DNA of 43,663 nucleotides. It comes from a bacterium (lineage in GTDB: Bacteria; Bacillota_I; Bacilli_A; Mycoplasmatales; Mycoplasmoidaceae). Location of the stretch: assembly GCA_017645255.1 (NCBI GenBank), contig JAGCPI010000011.1:1-43663 (forward strand), read 5' to 3'. A program made the position numbers and the translations under genes. Shown here piece by piece: positions 9,115 through 20,310 of this stretch (the first letter of the stretch is position 1; the number at the start of each line of letters is the position of its first letter). A model generated the notes under the pieces. The model saw nothing but the letters and a program-made list of their open reading frames with translations, was not told the DNA's origin and did no database searches.

Positions 9115-11116
9115 TTTCTTTTAACTCCTTTTCACTAATAACTTTAATTCCTCACGCTTGAGCTTTTTCTAACTTACTACTTGGATCTTTACCTAATACT
9201 AAGTAGTTAGTTGATTTAGTAATATTACTTACGACCTTCCCAAAGTATTTTTGTTCAATGAGTTTAACCAATTCTTCGCGGGGTTCATCAAACTTCCCGG
9301 TTACCGCAAACGTTTTATTAAAAAATGGGGAATTAGCGTTTGCTGTTGCATACGCAACTGGTTTCTTGTAAGTAAAATTAACTCCTAAATCCTTTAAATT
9401 GCTAATGAGGGTTAAATTATTATTGTCTTTAAAATAATTATATATGGTACTAGCCACTTTATCCCCAATGTCCTTAATTTCTAATAATTCATCCATCGTT
9501 GCCTTAATCAGATTATCGATGTTTAAGAAGTGTTGGGCTAAAACAGTAGCAGTAGCAATTCCTACATAAGTAATCCCTAAACCAGCTAAAATCCGTTCGA
9601 ATGATAATTCCTTACTTTTGGTAATGTTGTCTAAAATCTTGTTTAAAGATTTGTGTTTAATATGCAAATCTAAATTAATGATTTCATCATAATGATCTTT
9701 TAAATGATAAAGATCAAGGATGTTAGTAAGGAAATTGTGGTCATAGAATTTATTAATTGTTGCATCACTTAGTCCTTGAATATCCAAACATTCCTTACTG
9801 CAAAAGTAAACTAATTGGGCAATAATTTTTCCCTTGCAGTTTGGATTAGGACAATACAAATCAACTTCTTCTTCACCCCGTTTTACTAATAAAGTATGAC
9901 AAACTGGACAAACATTCGGAATTTCAAATTGTCTTACATCATCATGACGCATACTAATAATGGGGTTGGAAATTTTAGGAATTACTTCCGCAGCTTTATA
10001 GATGTTAACATAGTCATTTAATTGAATATCCCGGTCTTTAATGTAATCAGCATTATGTAATGTTGCATATTCAATGACACTACCATTGATTTTGACCGGT
10101 ACTAATTTCGCAGTAAAACTAATCTTACCTGTCCGACCAACGTCCGTAATAATTTGCGTTAGTTTAGTTTGGGCAATGGTGGGTGGATATTTATAAGCGA
10201 GTGCAAACTTTGGAAATTTAGAAGTAGTTCCTAATAAAGGGTATAATGAGCGGTCATTTAACTTAATTACCACTCCATCAACATCGTAGTCAAGCAATCT
10301 TCGTTGCTTTTCAAATCAATTGATATATTCCATGATTCCTTCAATGCCATGCACTTTTTTAATGACATCTAGTGCAACTGGAAAATGATTCTTTGCCAAA
10401 AAATGCAATGATTCTTCTTGGGTTTTAAACTTTTCGTCTAAATACATGGGGATATAATAAAACCACGCACTTAAATGTCTAGACCTAGTTACTTTTGGAT
10501 CAAGATTACGCAACGCTCCACTAGCGGTGTTTCTCGTATTCATAAAGTTCATATCCGCTTCATTTAATTGCAACAATACATGCTTAGGCATGTATACTTC
10601 CCCACGTGCTTCAAAATTTTTTAGGTAAGGGATTGTCAAAGGAATGGTGTTGATGGTCTTGACATTTGCAGTCACATCTTCTCCTTCTTTTCCATCCCCT
10701 CTAGTTAAAGCGTATTGCAATTTTCCATCTTGATAAACGCACGAAATACTTAAACCATCAATTTTTGGTTCGCAAATAAAGTCAAGTTCAGTTTCTTTGG
10801 TTTGTTTAACAATGTTTTGAACAAAACTCGTAATATCGTTTAAGTTGTACGAATTTTCAAGTGATAACATTGGTTCATGGTGTAAATGCTTAGTAAACTT
10901 ATCACTTGCTTCACCCCCAACGCGCACAGTAGGAGAATTAGGATCAGCTAGTTCTGGGTGTTCTAGTTCAAGTTTTTCTAATTCTTTTAGCGTTTGGTCA
11001 AAAGTATAATCATCAACTGTTGGTTGATTTAATACATAATATTCATAATTTCACTTATGCAATTGTTCGCGTAAGTGTTCAACTTTTTGTTTTATTTCTT
11101 CGTCTTTTGTTTTCAT
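9107..11116 (-). CDS. ligA: NAD-dependent DNA ligase
   Basis: A 669-residue LigA, full length for the family. Domain Ia lies at the N-terminus (YYVLNQPTVDDYTFD). The adenylation domain has the catalytic Lys118 in CEPKIDG and the RNTASGALRNLDP motif. An OB fold follows, then the four-Cys zinc finger CPVCHTLL...YCPNPNC, a helix-hairpin-helix region (AGLGITYVGIATA) and a C-terminal BRCT domain (FAVTGKFDEPREELV). It seals nicks in replication and repair using NAD+. The ATG at 11116 has only a weak ribosome binding site. It is the first gene of the seven-gene operon ending at nusG. Confidence 0.97.
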
Positions 11117-11264
11117 ATTTTCACTTTAATTTTATGAAAAAGTAACTAATAAACTAAAAAATAAGCAAAATTCAAGAAAAGGAAACTAACAATTTGGTTA
11201 ATTAATTATTTTTGGCACTAAATAAAAGCAAATGCATATTTTTAATATTTTGTGTTGATAAATA
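11117..11264. other. Intergenic region upstream of ligA
   Basis: About 150 AT-rich bases between the tRNA terminator and ligA. It probably holds the promoter of the ligA-nusG operon, but no convincing -35/-10 pair stands out on the minus strand. I see no gene here. Confidence 0.4.
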
Positions 11265-11265
11265 A

Positions 11266-11294
11266 AAAAATAACCAGCGAACTGGTTATTTTTA
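11266..11294 (-). terminator. Intrinsic terminator after tRNA-Gly
   Basis: Read on the minus strand, AAATAACCAG pairs with CTGGTTATTT around a TTCG tetraloop and is followed by T residues. It directly follows the tRNA. Confidence 0.8.
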
Positions 11295-11301
11295 ATTTTT
11301 A

Positions 11302-11375
11302 TGGAGCAGATGACGAGAATTGAACTCGCGTTGCAACCTTGGCAAGGTCGTGTTCTACCACTGAACTACATCTGC
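11302..11375 (-). tRNA. tRNA-Gly (anticodon GCC), CCA end encoded
   Basis: The cloverleaf is complete. The acceptor stem GCAGATG pairs with CATCTGC, the D arm contains AGTTCAGTGGTAGAAC, the anticodon loop TTGCCAA sits on a CGACC/GGTTG stem, and the T arm is GCGAG-TTCAATT-CTCGT. The discriminator is T, followed by an encoded CCA. With anticodon GCC and a U73, this is glycine. It stands alone between serS and ligA, with its own terminator. Confidence 0.95.
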
Positions 11376-11441
11376 ATTTAGTACATAAAAATTTTAACAT
11401 ATTTTTTTAAAAATAAAAATTTTTTGAAAAAATTAATTTAA

Positions 11442-11471
11442 TAAAAAAAGAATTGAGGGATTGCTCAATTC
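11442..11471 (-). terminator. Intrinsic terminator after serS
   Basis: On the minus strand GAATTGAG pairs with CTCAATTC around a 6-base loop and is followed by seven T. It ends the ispF-hpt-ftsH-serS transcript. Confidence 0.85.
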
Positions 11472-11494
11472 TTCTTTTTGGTGATTTTAAGATT

Positions 11495-12769
<1,275 letters not shown>

Positions 12770-12786
12770 TGTTTTTTCCTCCTTAA

Positions 12787-15117
12787 TTATTCAGGTTGTT
12801 TTTCATTATTGTTATTATTATCGTTATTTTCATCATCATGATGTTCATCATCGTCATGATGGTCGTTGGTTGATTCATGATTAGAAGTTGGTAAAAATTC
12901 TTTTCTTTCTTCATCAAATAAATAACGTTCATCTAATTGGTGCGTATCAATTAAGTAGTGAATACGTGCTACTACTTCCGATGGTAATTTTTTATTTTCA
13001 TGAATGTAAAGAATTTGGGTCCGATTAATGGTTTCTAAAATTAGTAAACTTTCCACAATTAATTGCAATTCATGTTGGTTTTCTTGAATTGTTTTTTTAG
13101 CAAATTCATAACGTTCTTTCAAAATTGATTCGATTTTAGCGTCAATTAATTGGGCACTTTTTTCACTATATTCAACCCGGTAGGGATTTTTTTCTCCTTC
13201 ACTTGCAACATATTGCATTAATCCTAAATCTGTCATCCCTAATTGAGTTACCATTGCTTTTGCAATATTGGTTGCTTTATACAAGTCGTTGGATGCCCCA
13301 GTAGAAATATTATCAATTCCAAAGTTTACTTCCTCAGATGCTCTACCACCTAAGGTAGAAGCAATTAAACCAAGTAAATCAGTTTTAGTTTGAATTTGCA
13401 TTTCTTGCACGGACGGAGTTTGAATAGTATAACCTGCTGCTTTTCCGCGAGGAATAATCGTAATCTTTTCAACAACGTCTGATCCTTTGGTGTAAAGTCC
13501 GACTAACGCATGCCCACCTTCGTGAAAGGCAATTTGTTTACGTTCTTCAAACGTTGTTTTTTTAGTATGCTTAGCAGGTCCAGCAACCACCCGGTCAATG
13601 GCTTCATCCATGTCCTCCATGCTAATCACCACGTTGTTTTTGCGTACTGCAAGCAAAGCTGCTTCGTTAAGAATATTTTCAAGTTGTGCACCACTAAATC
13701 CGGGGGTACGACGTGCTACATCTTCTAAACTAACTTTTGAAGAAATATTTTTATTGCGGGCATGAATTTGTAAAATTTGCACCCGTTCAGCAATATCAGG
13801 TAAGTTAATTGGAATTTGTCGGTCAAACCTACCGGGCCGTAAAATAGCTTCATCAAGCATGTCAAGACGGTTGGTAGCAGCAATGACAATTACTCCTTTA
13901 TCAGTAGTAAAACCATCCATTTCCGCTAATAATTGGTCAACCGTTTGGTTTGCTAAATTAGAATCACCGATGCGGTTATTAGACCGTTTGCCAGCTACGG
14001 CATCAATTTCGTCAATGAAGATAATGGCCGGTGCTACTTTTTTAGCTTTACTAAATAAATCACGAATCCGCTTTGCTCCTACTCCTACTAGCATATCTTC
14101 AAACGAAGAACCACTAGTTTGAAAAAATGGAACATTTGCTTCACCTGCAACTGCTTTAGCTAATAGGGTTTTACCAGTTCCGGGTGGTCCATATAAAATA
14201 ACCCCTTTGGGAATTCGTGCTCCCATTGCTGCATATTTTTTAGGCCGTTTTAAGAAATCAACGATTTCTTCCAATTCGTATTTTTCTTCACCAATTCCGC
14301 CAACATCACTAAAGCGAACGTTAGTTTTAGTTTGCGTTGCTTGCGATTTACCAATGGAAAATAAATCTGATCCACCCATTAATCCGGCTGATCCCTTACT
14401 AGATAATCAGAAAGTGCCAATGATTAACAAGATGAACACCACTAACATCAAGGCTTCAAAAAAGACACCTCAATTAAAACTATATGAAGGAAATGATCAA
14501 CTTGGCGAACGTAAATAAATGTACTTTAATAAATTAGCTTCACTATAATTTTGTTCGTTATTGAAGTATTGAATTCATGATTGAGCAATATTACCAGAAG
14601 TTACACCTGGTGGTAATTTTGTAAGGTCAATTACTTGGCCATTACCAATTTGAATTCCGGTTGGACCAGTGCTATCATGATAAATGGAGAACATGAATTG
14701 CATTTTACCTAAACTACTAGAAGGTAAATAGCATAAATAAGTAGTTTTAGTAGCAACTTCAACTTGGGGAGAAATGGATGCTGCTTGTAAACTAATCGTG
14801 TCAATTGAAACGTAATCATTAGCCCCAGTTTCAATAATGAATTGGTCTTTTAGTTTATTTAAATTAGTTGAATTTACTTCTTGCTTAGTAGCAGTTAAAT
14901 ATTGTTCAGTAGTAGGAGTAGCTTCTACTACCACATCAGTGGTTTTAGGAATTAAGACACAACATAAAATCACAATAATGATAACAATGATGATTGCCCC
15001 CAGCATTAATTTTCAAAGTAAACCTTTATGCTTGGGCTTGGTTAAACCATTCTTGTTATCATTATTGTTTGGTGATTCAACTTTTTTTTCTTTATTTTTT
15101 TCTTTTTTTCAAAACAT
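12787..15117 (-). CDS. ftsH: ATP-dependent zinc metalloprotease FtsH
   Basis: A 776-residue membrane AAA+ protease. A Lys-rich N-terminus, helix 1 (about 36-56), an extracytosolic domain (about 57-205) and helix 2 (about 218-238) precede the AAA module, with Walker A GPPGTGKT near residues 310-317, Walker B IIFIDEIDA and the second-region AATNRLDMLDEAILRPGRFD. The protease active site is HEGGH near residue 532. FtsH degrades misassembled membrane proteins and short-lived regulators. The C-terminus ends in about 30 residues almost only of His, Asp, Glu and Asn, unusual for the family. The start at 15117 was chosen because the frame is open through helix 1. hpt lies 30 bases upstream, as in Bacillus. 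Confidence 0.97.
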
Positions 15118-15147
15118 CTAATCTATCAATAAAATTTGCAGAAGAAA

Positions 15148-15714
15148 TTATTTCTTGCAGTATTTATCTTTCAAAACACCAACGCAATTTAAATTGCGAT
15201 ATTTGTTTTGGTAATCAAGACCATAACCAACAAGAAAGACATTTTCCACATCAAGACAAGTGTGGATCGTGTAATTTTTAATGTAATCTAAACGCGTATT
15301 TTTTTGGTTAAATAGGAATAAGAATTTAATTTCTTTTGGTTCATACTTCATGATTTCATCATAAACTAACTTCGTGGTAAGTCCAGTACTAATGATGTCA
15401 TCAATTACTAACACAGATTTGTTTTTAATTAACTTTTTGGTATTTTCGCTTAAATCAAGGTTTAGTTGGGGACTGTGAGCACGTTCTTCTTGACCTTCAA
15501 AGGAAGCAAATCGCATAAAATCAGTAATTAACGAAAATTTTAATTGCGTCAATATTTGTCCATAAAGGGCTATACACCCATCCAAAATTCCAACCGTTAC
15601 TACTGGTGATCTAGTTCCCTTAAATTCAGCGTTTGCTCACTTTGCTCCTTCCTTAATTGCGTTTTTAATATCACTATTAGTGTAAATTACATCTTGTAAA
15701 TATTTATTCTTCAT
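15148..15714 (-). CDS. hpt: Hypoxanthine-guanine phosphoribosyltransferase-like protein
   Basis: A 188-residue type I PRTase that would salvage purine bases with PRPP. VLVIDDIISTGLT is the PRPP-binding loop, and LVGYGLDYQNKYRNLNCVGV is the very typical HPRT C-terminal motif. Two usual residues differ: the loop has Ser where HPRT has the Asp of IIDTG, and the early loop reads GILDGC instead of the Lys-containing GVLKG. This may alter substrate or rate. The start at 15714 is preceded by GGAG. The gene overlaps ispF by 11 bases and lies upstream of ftsH, the same hpt-ftsH pairing seen in Bacillus (without tilS). Confidence 0.88.
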
Positions 15715-16231
15715 TATTTTTTTCTCCTTGATGAATTAATAAAATTGTAACATAGCATGATATTAGTGAAGTAGTATGGTCATTGCTAAATAAGCGATGT
15801 TCAGCTCGCGTACCATGCATACTAATGTCATTAGTATTTAACAAATGACGCAAGTTGATAATCAATTGTTCTTTTAGTGGTGCTAACATCACTATATCGG
15901 ACTCAAATACAATCGAAAGATTGTTAATCATATACCCCATATCATGCATTTCTTTTAAAGCATAATCTAAAATTAATTGGGAATTAATTCCCTTAATTTT
16001 AGCATCCGTATCTTTAAAGTATGTGCCAATATCATCCTTTCCAATCGCATTCAAAATACTATTTGCAATCGCATGCAAAATTAAATCCCCATCTGAATGA
16101 GCATCCACATAATAAGGCAAATTAATTTTAATGCCCGCTAGAACTAATGGTTTTACAATGAGGCATTGATCATTATTTTTTAATAAATAATGATGGTCAA
16201 TTGCATTTCCAATGCGATATTTAAGTTTCAT
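15704..16231 (-). CDS. ispF: 2-C-methyl-D-erythritol 2,4-cyclodiphosphate synthase
   Basis: A 175-residue MEP-pathway enzyme that cyclises CDP-methylerythritol phosphate. Metal ligands appear in IDHHYL (the family DxH) and the strong block DAHSDGDLILHAIANSIL. GKDDIGTYFKDTDAKIKG is the following family motif. Near the C-terminus, GTRAEH corresponds to the substrate-binding TTTE region, though this part is divergent. No fusion to IspD is seen; ispD is a separate gene 15 kb away. It is the first gene of ispF-hpt-ftsH-serS and is divergent from folD, with 32 bases between the starts. Confidence 0.85.
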   Translation of the reverse strand: MKLKYRIGNAIDHHYLLKNNDQCLIVKPLVLAGIKINLPYYVDAHSDGDLILHAIANSILNAIGKDDIGTYFKDTDAKIKGINSQLILDYALKEMHDMGYMINNLSIVFESDIVMLAPLKEQLIINLRHLLNTNDISMHGTRAEHRLFSNDHTTSLISCYVTILLIHQGEKNNEE

Positions 16232-16263
16232 AATGTTTTATTTTAATAAAATAATTAATAAAT

Positions 16264-17127
16264 ATGAAAAGTAAAATAATTAATGGAAAAGAAATTGCAG
16301 CCAAGATAAATGCCCAAAGTGAGCAATTATTACAAAATTACTTAGAGTTTAAAACCCCGAAATTAGTAATCTTTTATTTTGGTTACAATCCTAGCAGTGA
16401 AATTTACATTAAGTACAAATGTAAAAGTGCCATTAAACACCACATTGAGGTTGAAGTAGTTCATGAACTAGATATCAGTGAGCAACAAATGATTGAACTA
16501 ATTAAACAAGCAAATGCAAACAAAAATGTTGATGGAATTATGGTGCAATTGCCAATTAACATTCCCAATATTAATGTGCAAAAAGTACTTGATAGCATTG
16601 ATATTAACAAAGACGTCGATGGTTTGACCAGTTTAAGTTTGGGGCAGGTATGAACCAGAAATGATTACTTGTTAGCTTCTTGCACAGCCCTTGCGTGTAT
16701 GCAAGTATTAAAGGAAATTAATTATGATTTAAAAGGCAAGCAAGTGTGCATTATTGGCAGCACCATTGTGCTAGGTAAACCATTAGCAGGCATGTTAAAT
16801 CAATCACATGCAACTGTTAGTTTGTTAAACTCATGTACGTTGAATTTAGCAACCTATACGAAATTTGCAGATGTGATTGTTAGTGCCACAGGGATTAAGC
16901 ATTTGTTAACAAAAAACATGGTAAAAGATAACGTCGTATTAATTGACGTTGGTAGTAACAAAGACGAAAATAATGTTACCCACGGGGATTTTGATCCCAA
17001 TGAATTTACGGAAATAGCTTCAGTTATTTCCCCAAGTCCAGGTGGGATTGGTCCCATTACCATTAGCATGTTAATGTACAATGTGATTAAGGCCTATGTG
17101 CACCATTTAAAAAACAACGATAAATAA
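16264..17127 (+). CDS. folD: Bifunctional methylenetetrahydrofolate dehydrogenase/cyclohydrolase
   Basis: A 287-residue FolD, which interconverts methylene-, methenyl- and formyl-tetrahydrofolate, supplying one-carbon units and formyl groups for initiator tRNA. The active-site region is YIKYKCKSA, followed by DGIMVQLPI and KDVDGLTSLSLGQV. The nucleotide-binding loop reads IGSTIVLGKPLAGML, where the common form is GRSxIVGxP. PSPGGIGPITISMLMYN is the C-terminal signature. It is the first gene of folD-alaS-ruvX; the alaS start is 16 bases downstream. Confidence 0.95.
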
Positions 17128-17143
17128 AAGGAGAATATTAATT

Positions 17144-19771
17144 ATGAAACAATTAAGTGCTAAAGAATTAAGAGAAGCATGAATTAAATTCTTTGAAAAA
17201 AATAACCATCTTTATGTAGAAAGTAAATCCTTGATTCCTGACCACGACCCATCATTACTATGAATTAACTCCGGAGTAGCTACTTTAAAGAAATATTTCT
17301 CAGGGCAATTAAACCCCCCTGCTCCGCGCTTAGTAAACTTACAAAAAGCTGTTCGTACTAACGATATTGAAAACGTTGGGAAAACTGCTCGACACCACAC
17401 TTTCTTTGAAATGATGGGAAACTTTTCCATTGGTGATTATTTTAAAGAAGATGCCATTAAATTTGCGTATGATTTTTTAATCAACAATCTAGAAATTCCA
17501 AAAGAAAAACTATACATCACTGTTTATAAAGACGATGAATTAGCATATAAAACTTGAAAGGAATGTGGCATGCCTGAAAACCACATCTTTAAAGAAGGCA
17601 GGGATCGTAACTTCTGGGATGTTGGTAATGGTCCATGCGGTCCATGTACCGAAATTTACTATGACCGGGGCGAAAAATATGATTTTGACCATTTAGGAAT
17701 TAAATTACTAGAAGATGATATTGAAAATGACCGGTATGTAGAAATTTGAAACATTGTCTTTAGTGAATTTAATAACAATGGTAAAAACGAATACAGTGAA
17801 CTAAAGCGCAAGAACATTGATACTGGAGCTGGATATGAAAGAGTATTAAGTGTTCTACAAGATGTTCCAACTAACTTTGATACTGACTTATTTTTACCAA
17901 TTATCAATGAAATTGAAAAGTATACTGACTTGCATTATGACATGAATGCATTCTTTACCAAAGACCCAAAACAACTAGAAATCAACCGGTGTTTTAAAGT
18001 AATTGCTGACCACATTAAATCAAGTACCTTTATGATTGCCGATGGAGCATTACCAAGCAATAAAGACCGTGGTTATATTCTTCGTCGGTTAATTAGACGG
18101 GCAATTGCTGTAGGTGAAAAGTTAAATTTAAGAAGTGGTTGAATGCACGCAACAGTAGCCAAAATTATTGACATCATGGGTGAATTCTATCCATATTTAC
18201 ACGCTTTAAGTGACAAGATTCAACTAATTATTGCTACTGAAGAACATCAATTTACCAAGACTTTAAAAGTTGGTTTGCAACTATTTAATGAAGCTTTAAC
18301 TAACAATAATATTAATGCTCAAACTGTCTTTAACCTTGTCCAAACTTATGGTTTTCCACGGGTCTTAGTTGATGAAATGTGTGCTGAAAACAACGTTCAA
18401 TATAGCAGTGAAGAATATGACAAATTGTTTAAAAACCACCAAGAAATCTCCAAGGGTCAAGATGCTAGTTTAATTAAAGCATTAATGCAACAAAATAAAT
18501 ATTTGCTTGAACTAAAAGTTCCAAGTGAATTTGATTATGAACTATCGGAAATTAAAGACGCTAAGATTGTTGCATTAATGGATGATGACTTTAATCCAGT
18601 TGATCAAATTGCTGGTAGTGGTTGAGTAGTACTTGATCGTACTTGCATGTATGCTACTGGGGGTGGACAATTACACGATGATGGTTGAATTAATGAATAC
18701 GAAATTGACAATGTCGTAAGTGGGCCTAATTTACAACACATTCACCACGTGGAATCTGCTTACTTGAAATTAGGTGATATTGTTGATGTTCGTCATGATG
18801 TGTTTACAAGAAATTTATTACGAGCAAACCACAGTTCCGTGCACATTATTCAAGCGATGTTAATTCGCAATATTGACAAGGGAATTAGACAAGCTGGGGC
18901 TTTTAAATCAAAAGAAAAATTTAGTTTTGACTTTAGATATGATAAACGTTTAACTAACGAACAAGTGAAGTTAGTTGAAGAAAAAGCGAACGAAGTTGTA
19001 CGAGCAGGTATCCCAGTAGAAGTATTACATACCAGCGAAGAAAAAGCCCGGGAAATGGGTGCGATCATGGAATTTGGTTACATGTATGCAAAGCAAAAAG
19101 TGCTTCGCTTAATTAGAATGGGTAATGTTAGTTTGGAACTTTGTGGAGGAACACACGTTCACAACACTGCTAACATTGAAATGATTAAGATTACTTCTTA
19201 CTCCTCATTAGGATCTGGTACTTGAAGAATTGAAGGATATGCAAAATGCTACAATGATGAATTGCACGTTAAGAATGAACTAAAACAATTGATTGAACAA
19301 TACCATGATGAATTTGCAAAATGAACTAACCACCCAATTAATTACGAAGCAAATTTAAATATTCATGAACAAATTGATTTAATTGCTAGTTCCTTAAATG
19401 CATATACAACTGCAAAAGAAAAGCAAGCTAAACAACAAGTTTTAAGTGATATTAGTAACCAAATTAAGAATAAGCAAAAAATAGTAATTGTTAATAATTT
19501 AGAACCAAAAGCAATCATGCAAGCTTTAAGAGCAAATACTAACAGCATTGAAACATTGGTGTTAATTATTAACAAACTACCAACTGGTTATGGTTATTTT
19601 GTCCAAGCAAACAAAAAATATTTGCAAGAACATCAATTAGATTTAAGTCCAATTCTTGACAAGATAAGCAAAGCAGTAAAAGGCAACTTTGGTGGTAAAG
19701 GTACATACTACCAAGGGGGAGCTACCATTAACTTTGATGAAAAGGATTGAAGTGAATTATTAAAACTATAA
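17144..19771 (+). CDS. alaS: Alanyl-tRNA synthetase
   Basis: An 875-residue class II synthetase. The catalytic core has [18 protein letters not shown] and [19 protein letters not shown]. The tRNA-recognition domain has [14 protein letters not shown]. The editing domain contains the zinc-type NHSSVH element and [12 protein letters not shown], and a C-terminal domain follows ([13 protein letters not shown]). It charges tRNA-Ala and clears mischarged Ser/Gly. The start at 17144 is preceded by AAAGGAG. It is followed one base later by ruvX. Several conserved Trp are encoded by UGA. Confidence 0.98.
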
Positions 19772-19772
19772 A

Positions 19773-20207
19773 ATGCGAATTTTAGGGATTGATTATGGCA
19801 CGAAAATAACGGGATTAGCCATTACTGATTACAACCAACTAATTATTTCTCCCCTTAAAAATATCAAAACTAGTTCAATGGTGGAATTAGTTAATCAATT
19901 AAAAAAGGTAGTTGATTATTACGGAAATGAACTTGACACCATTGTGTTAGGTTATCCCACGTTATTAAACGGAAATGCTAATCAGACCACATTAAATGTC
20001 CAAAGTCTTTATGATTTATTACTAAAAACTTTCCCGAAGCTACAAATTAAGTTAGTCAATGAACAATATACCACTTACGTTGCAACTGAAGATTTATATG
20101 AAATAGGATTAAATCATGATCAAGTAAGAAAATCAAAAGACCAAGTAAGTGCATATTTAATTATTCAATCTTACATCCAACAACTAAAGAAATCTACCTC
20201 CAAGTAG
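19773..20207 (+). CDS. ruvX: YqgF/RuvX family putative Holliday-junction resolvase / pre-16S rRNA nuclease
   Basis: A 144-residue RNase H-like protein. The first strand gives MRILGIDYGTKITGLAITD with catalytic Asp7. VLGYPTLLNGNANQTT matches the family GxPxxxxG segment, LVNEQYTT supplies the Glu, and KSKDQVSAYLI the last acidic residue. Family members process pre-16S rRNA ends and have been proposed to cut Holliday junctions. The gene directly follows alaS, the common Firmicute pairing, and ends inside a terminator. Confidence 0.93.
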   Translation: MRILGIDYGTKITGLAITDYNQLIISPLKNIKTSSMVELVNQLKKVVDYYGNELDTIVLGYPTLLNGNANQTTLNVQSLYDLLLKTFPKLQIKLVNEQYTTYVATEDLYEIGLNHDQVRKSKDQVSAYLIIQSYIQQLKKSTSK

Positions 20208-20219
20208 GTTTCTTTTTTT
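20189..20219 (+). terminator. Intrinsic terminator after ruvX
   Basis: GAAATCTAC pairs with GTAGGTTTC (one T-G pair) around a 6-base loop and is followed by seven T. It overlaps the end of ruvX and separates it from the clpB promoter. Confidence 0.85.
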
Positions 20220-20232
20220 GTTCTTTTTTAAC

Positions 20233-20259
20233 TTAGCACTCTACTAATTTGATTGCTAA
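20233..20259 (+). promoter_or_regulatory. CIRCE operator upstream of clpB (HrcA-binding site)
   Basis: TTAGCACTC, 9-base spacer, then GATTGCTAA: the CIRCE inverted repeat with one mismatch in the right arm (consensus GAGTGCTAA). CIRCE is bound by the repressor HrcA and controls heat-shock genes; control of clpB by CIRCE is known in mycoplasmas. Confidence 0.92.
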
Positions 20260-20282
20260 AATTTCGTATTTTCATATATAAT
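20253..20282 (+). promoter_or_regulatory. Probable clpB promoter
   Basis: A perfect -10 TATAAT lies at 20277-20282 with TTGCTA at 20253-20258 as a -35, spacing 18. The -35 falls in the right arm of CIRCE, so HrcA binding would block polymerase. Confidence 0.75.
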
Positions 20283-20310
20283 TTATAGTGACGAAGGGAG
20301 AAGAAAAAAG

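Noticed and set aside
13510..14518. Plus-strand genes opposite ftsH
   Set aside because: These frames are antisense shadows of the FtsH coding sequence with no ribosome binding sites or family motifs.
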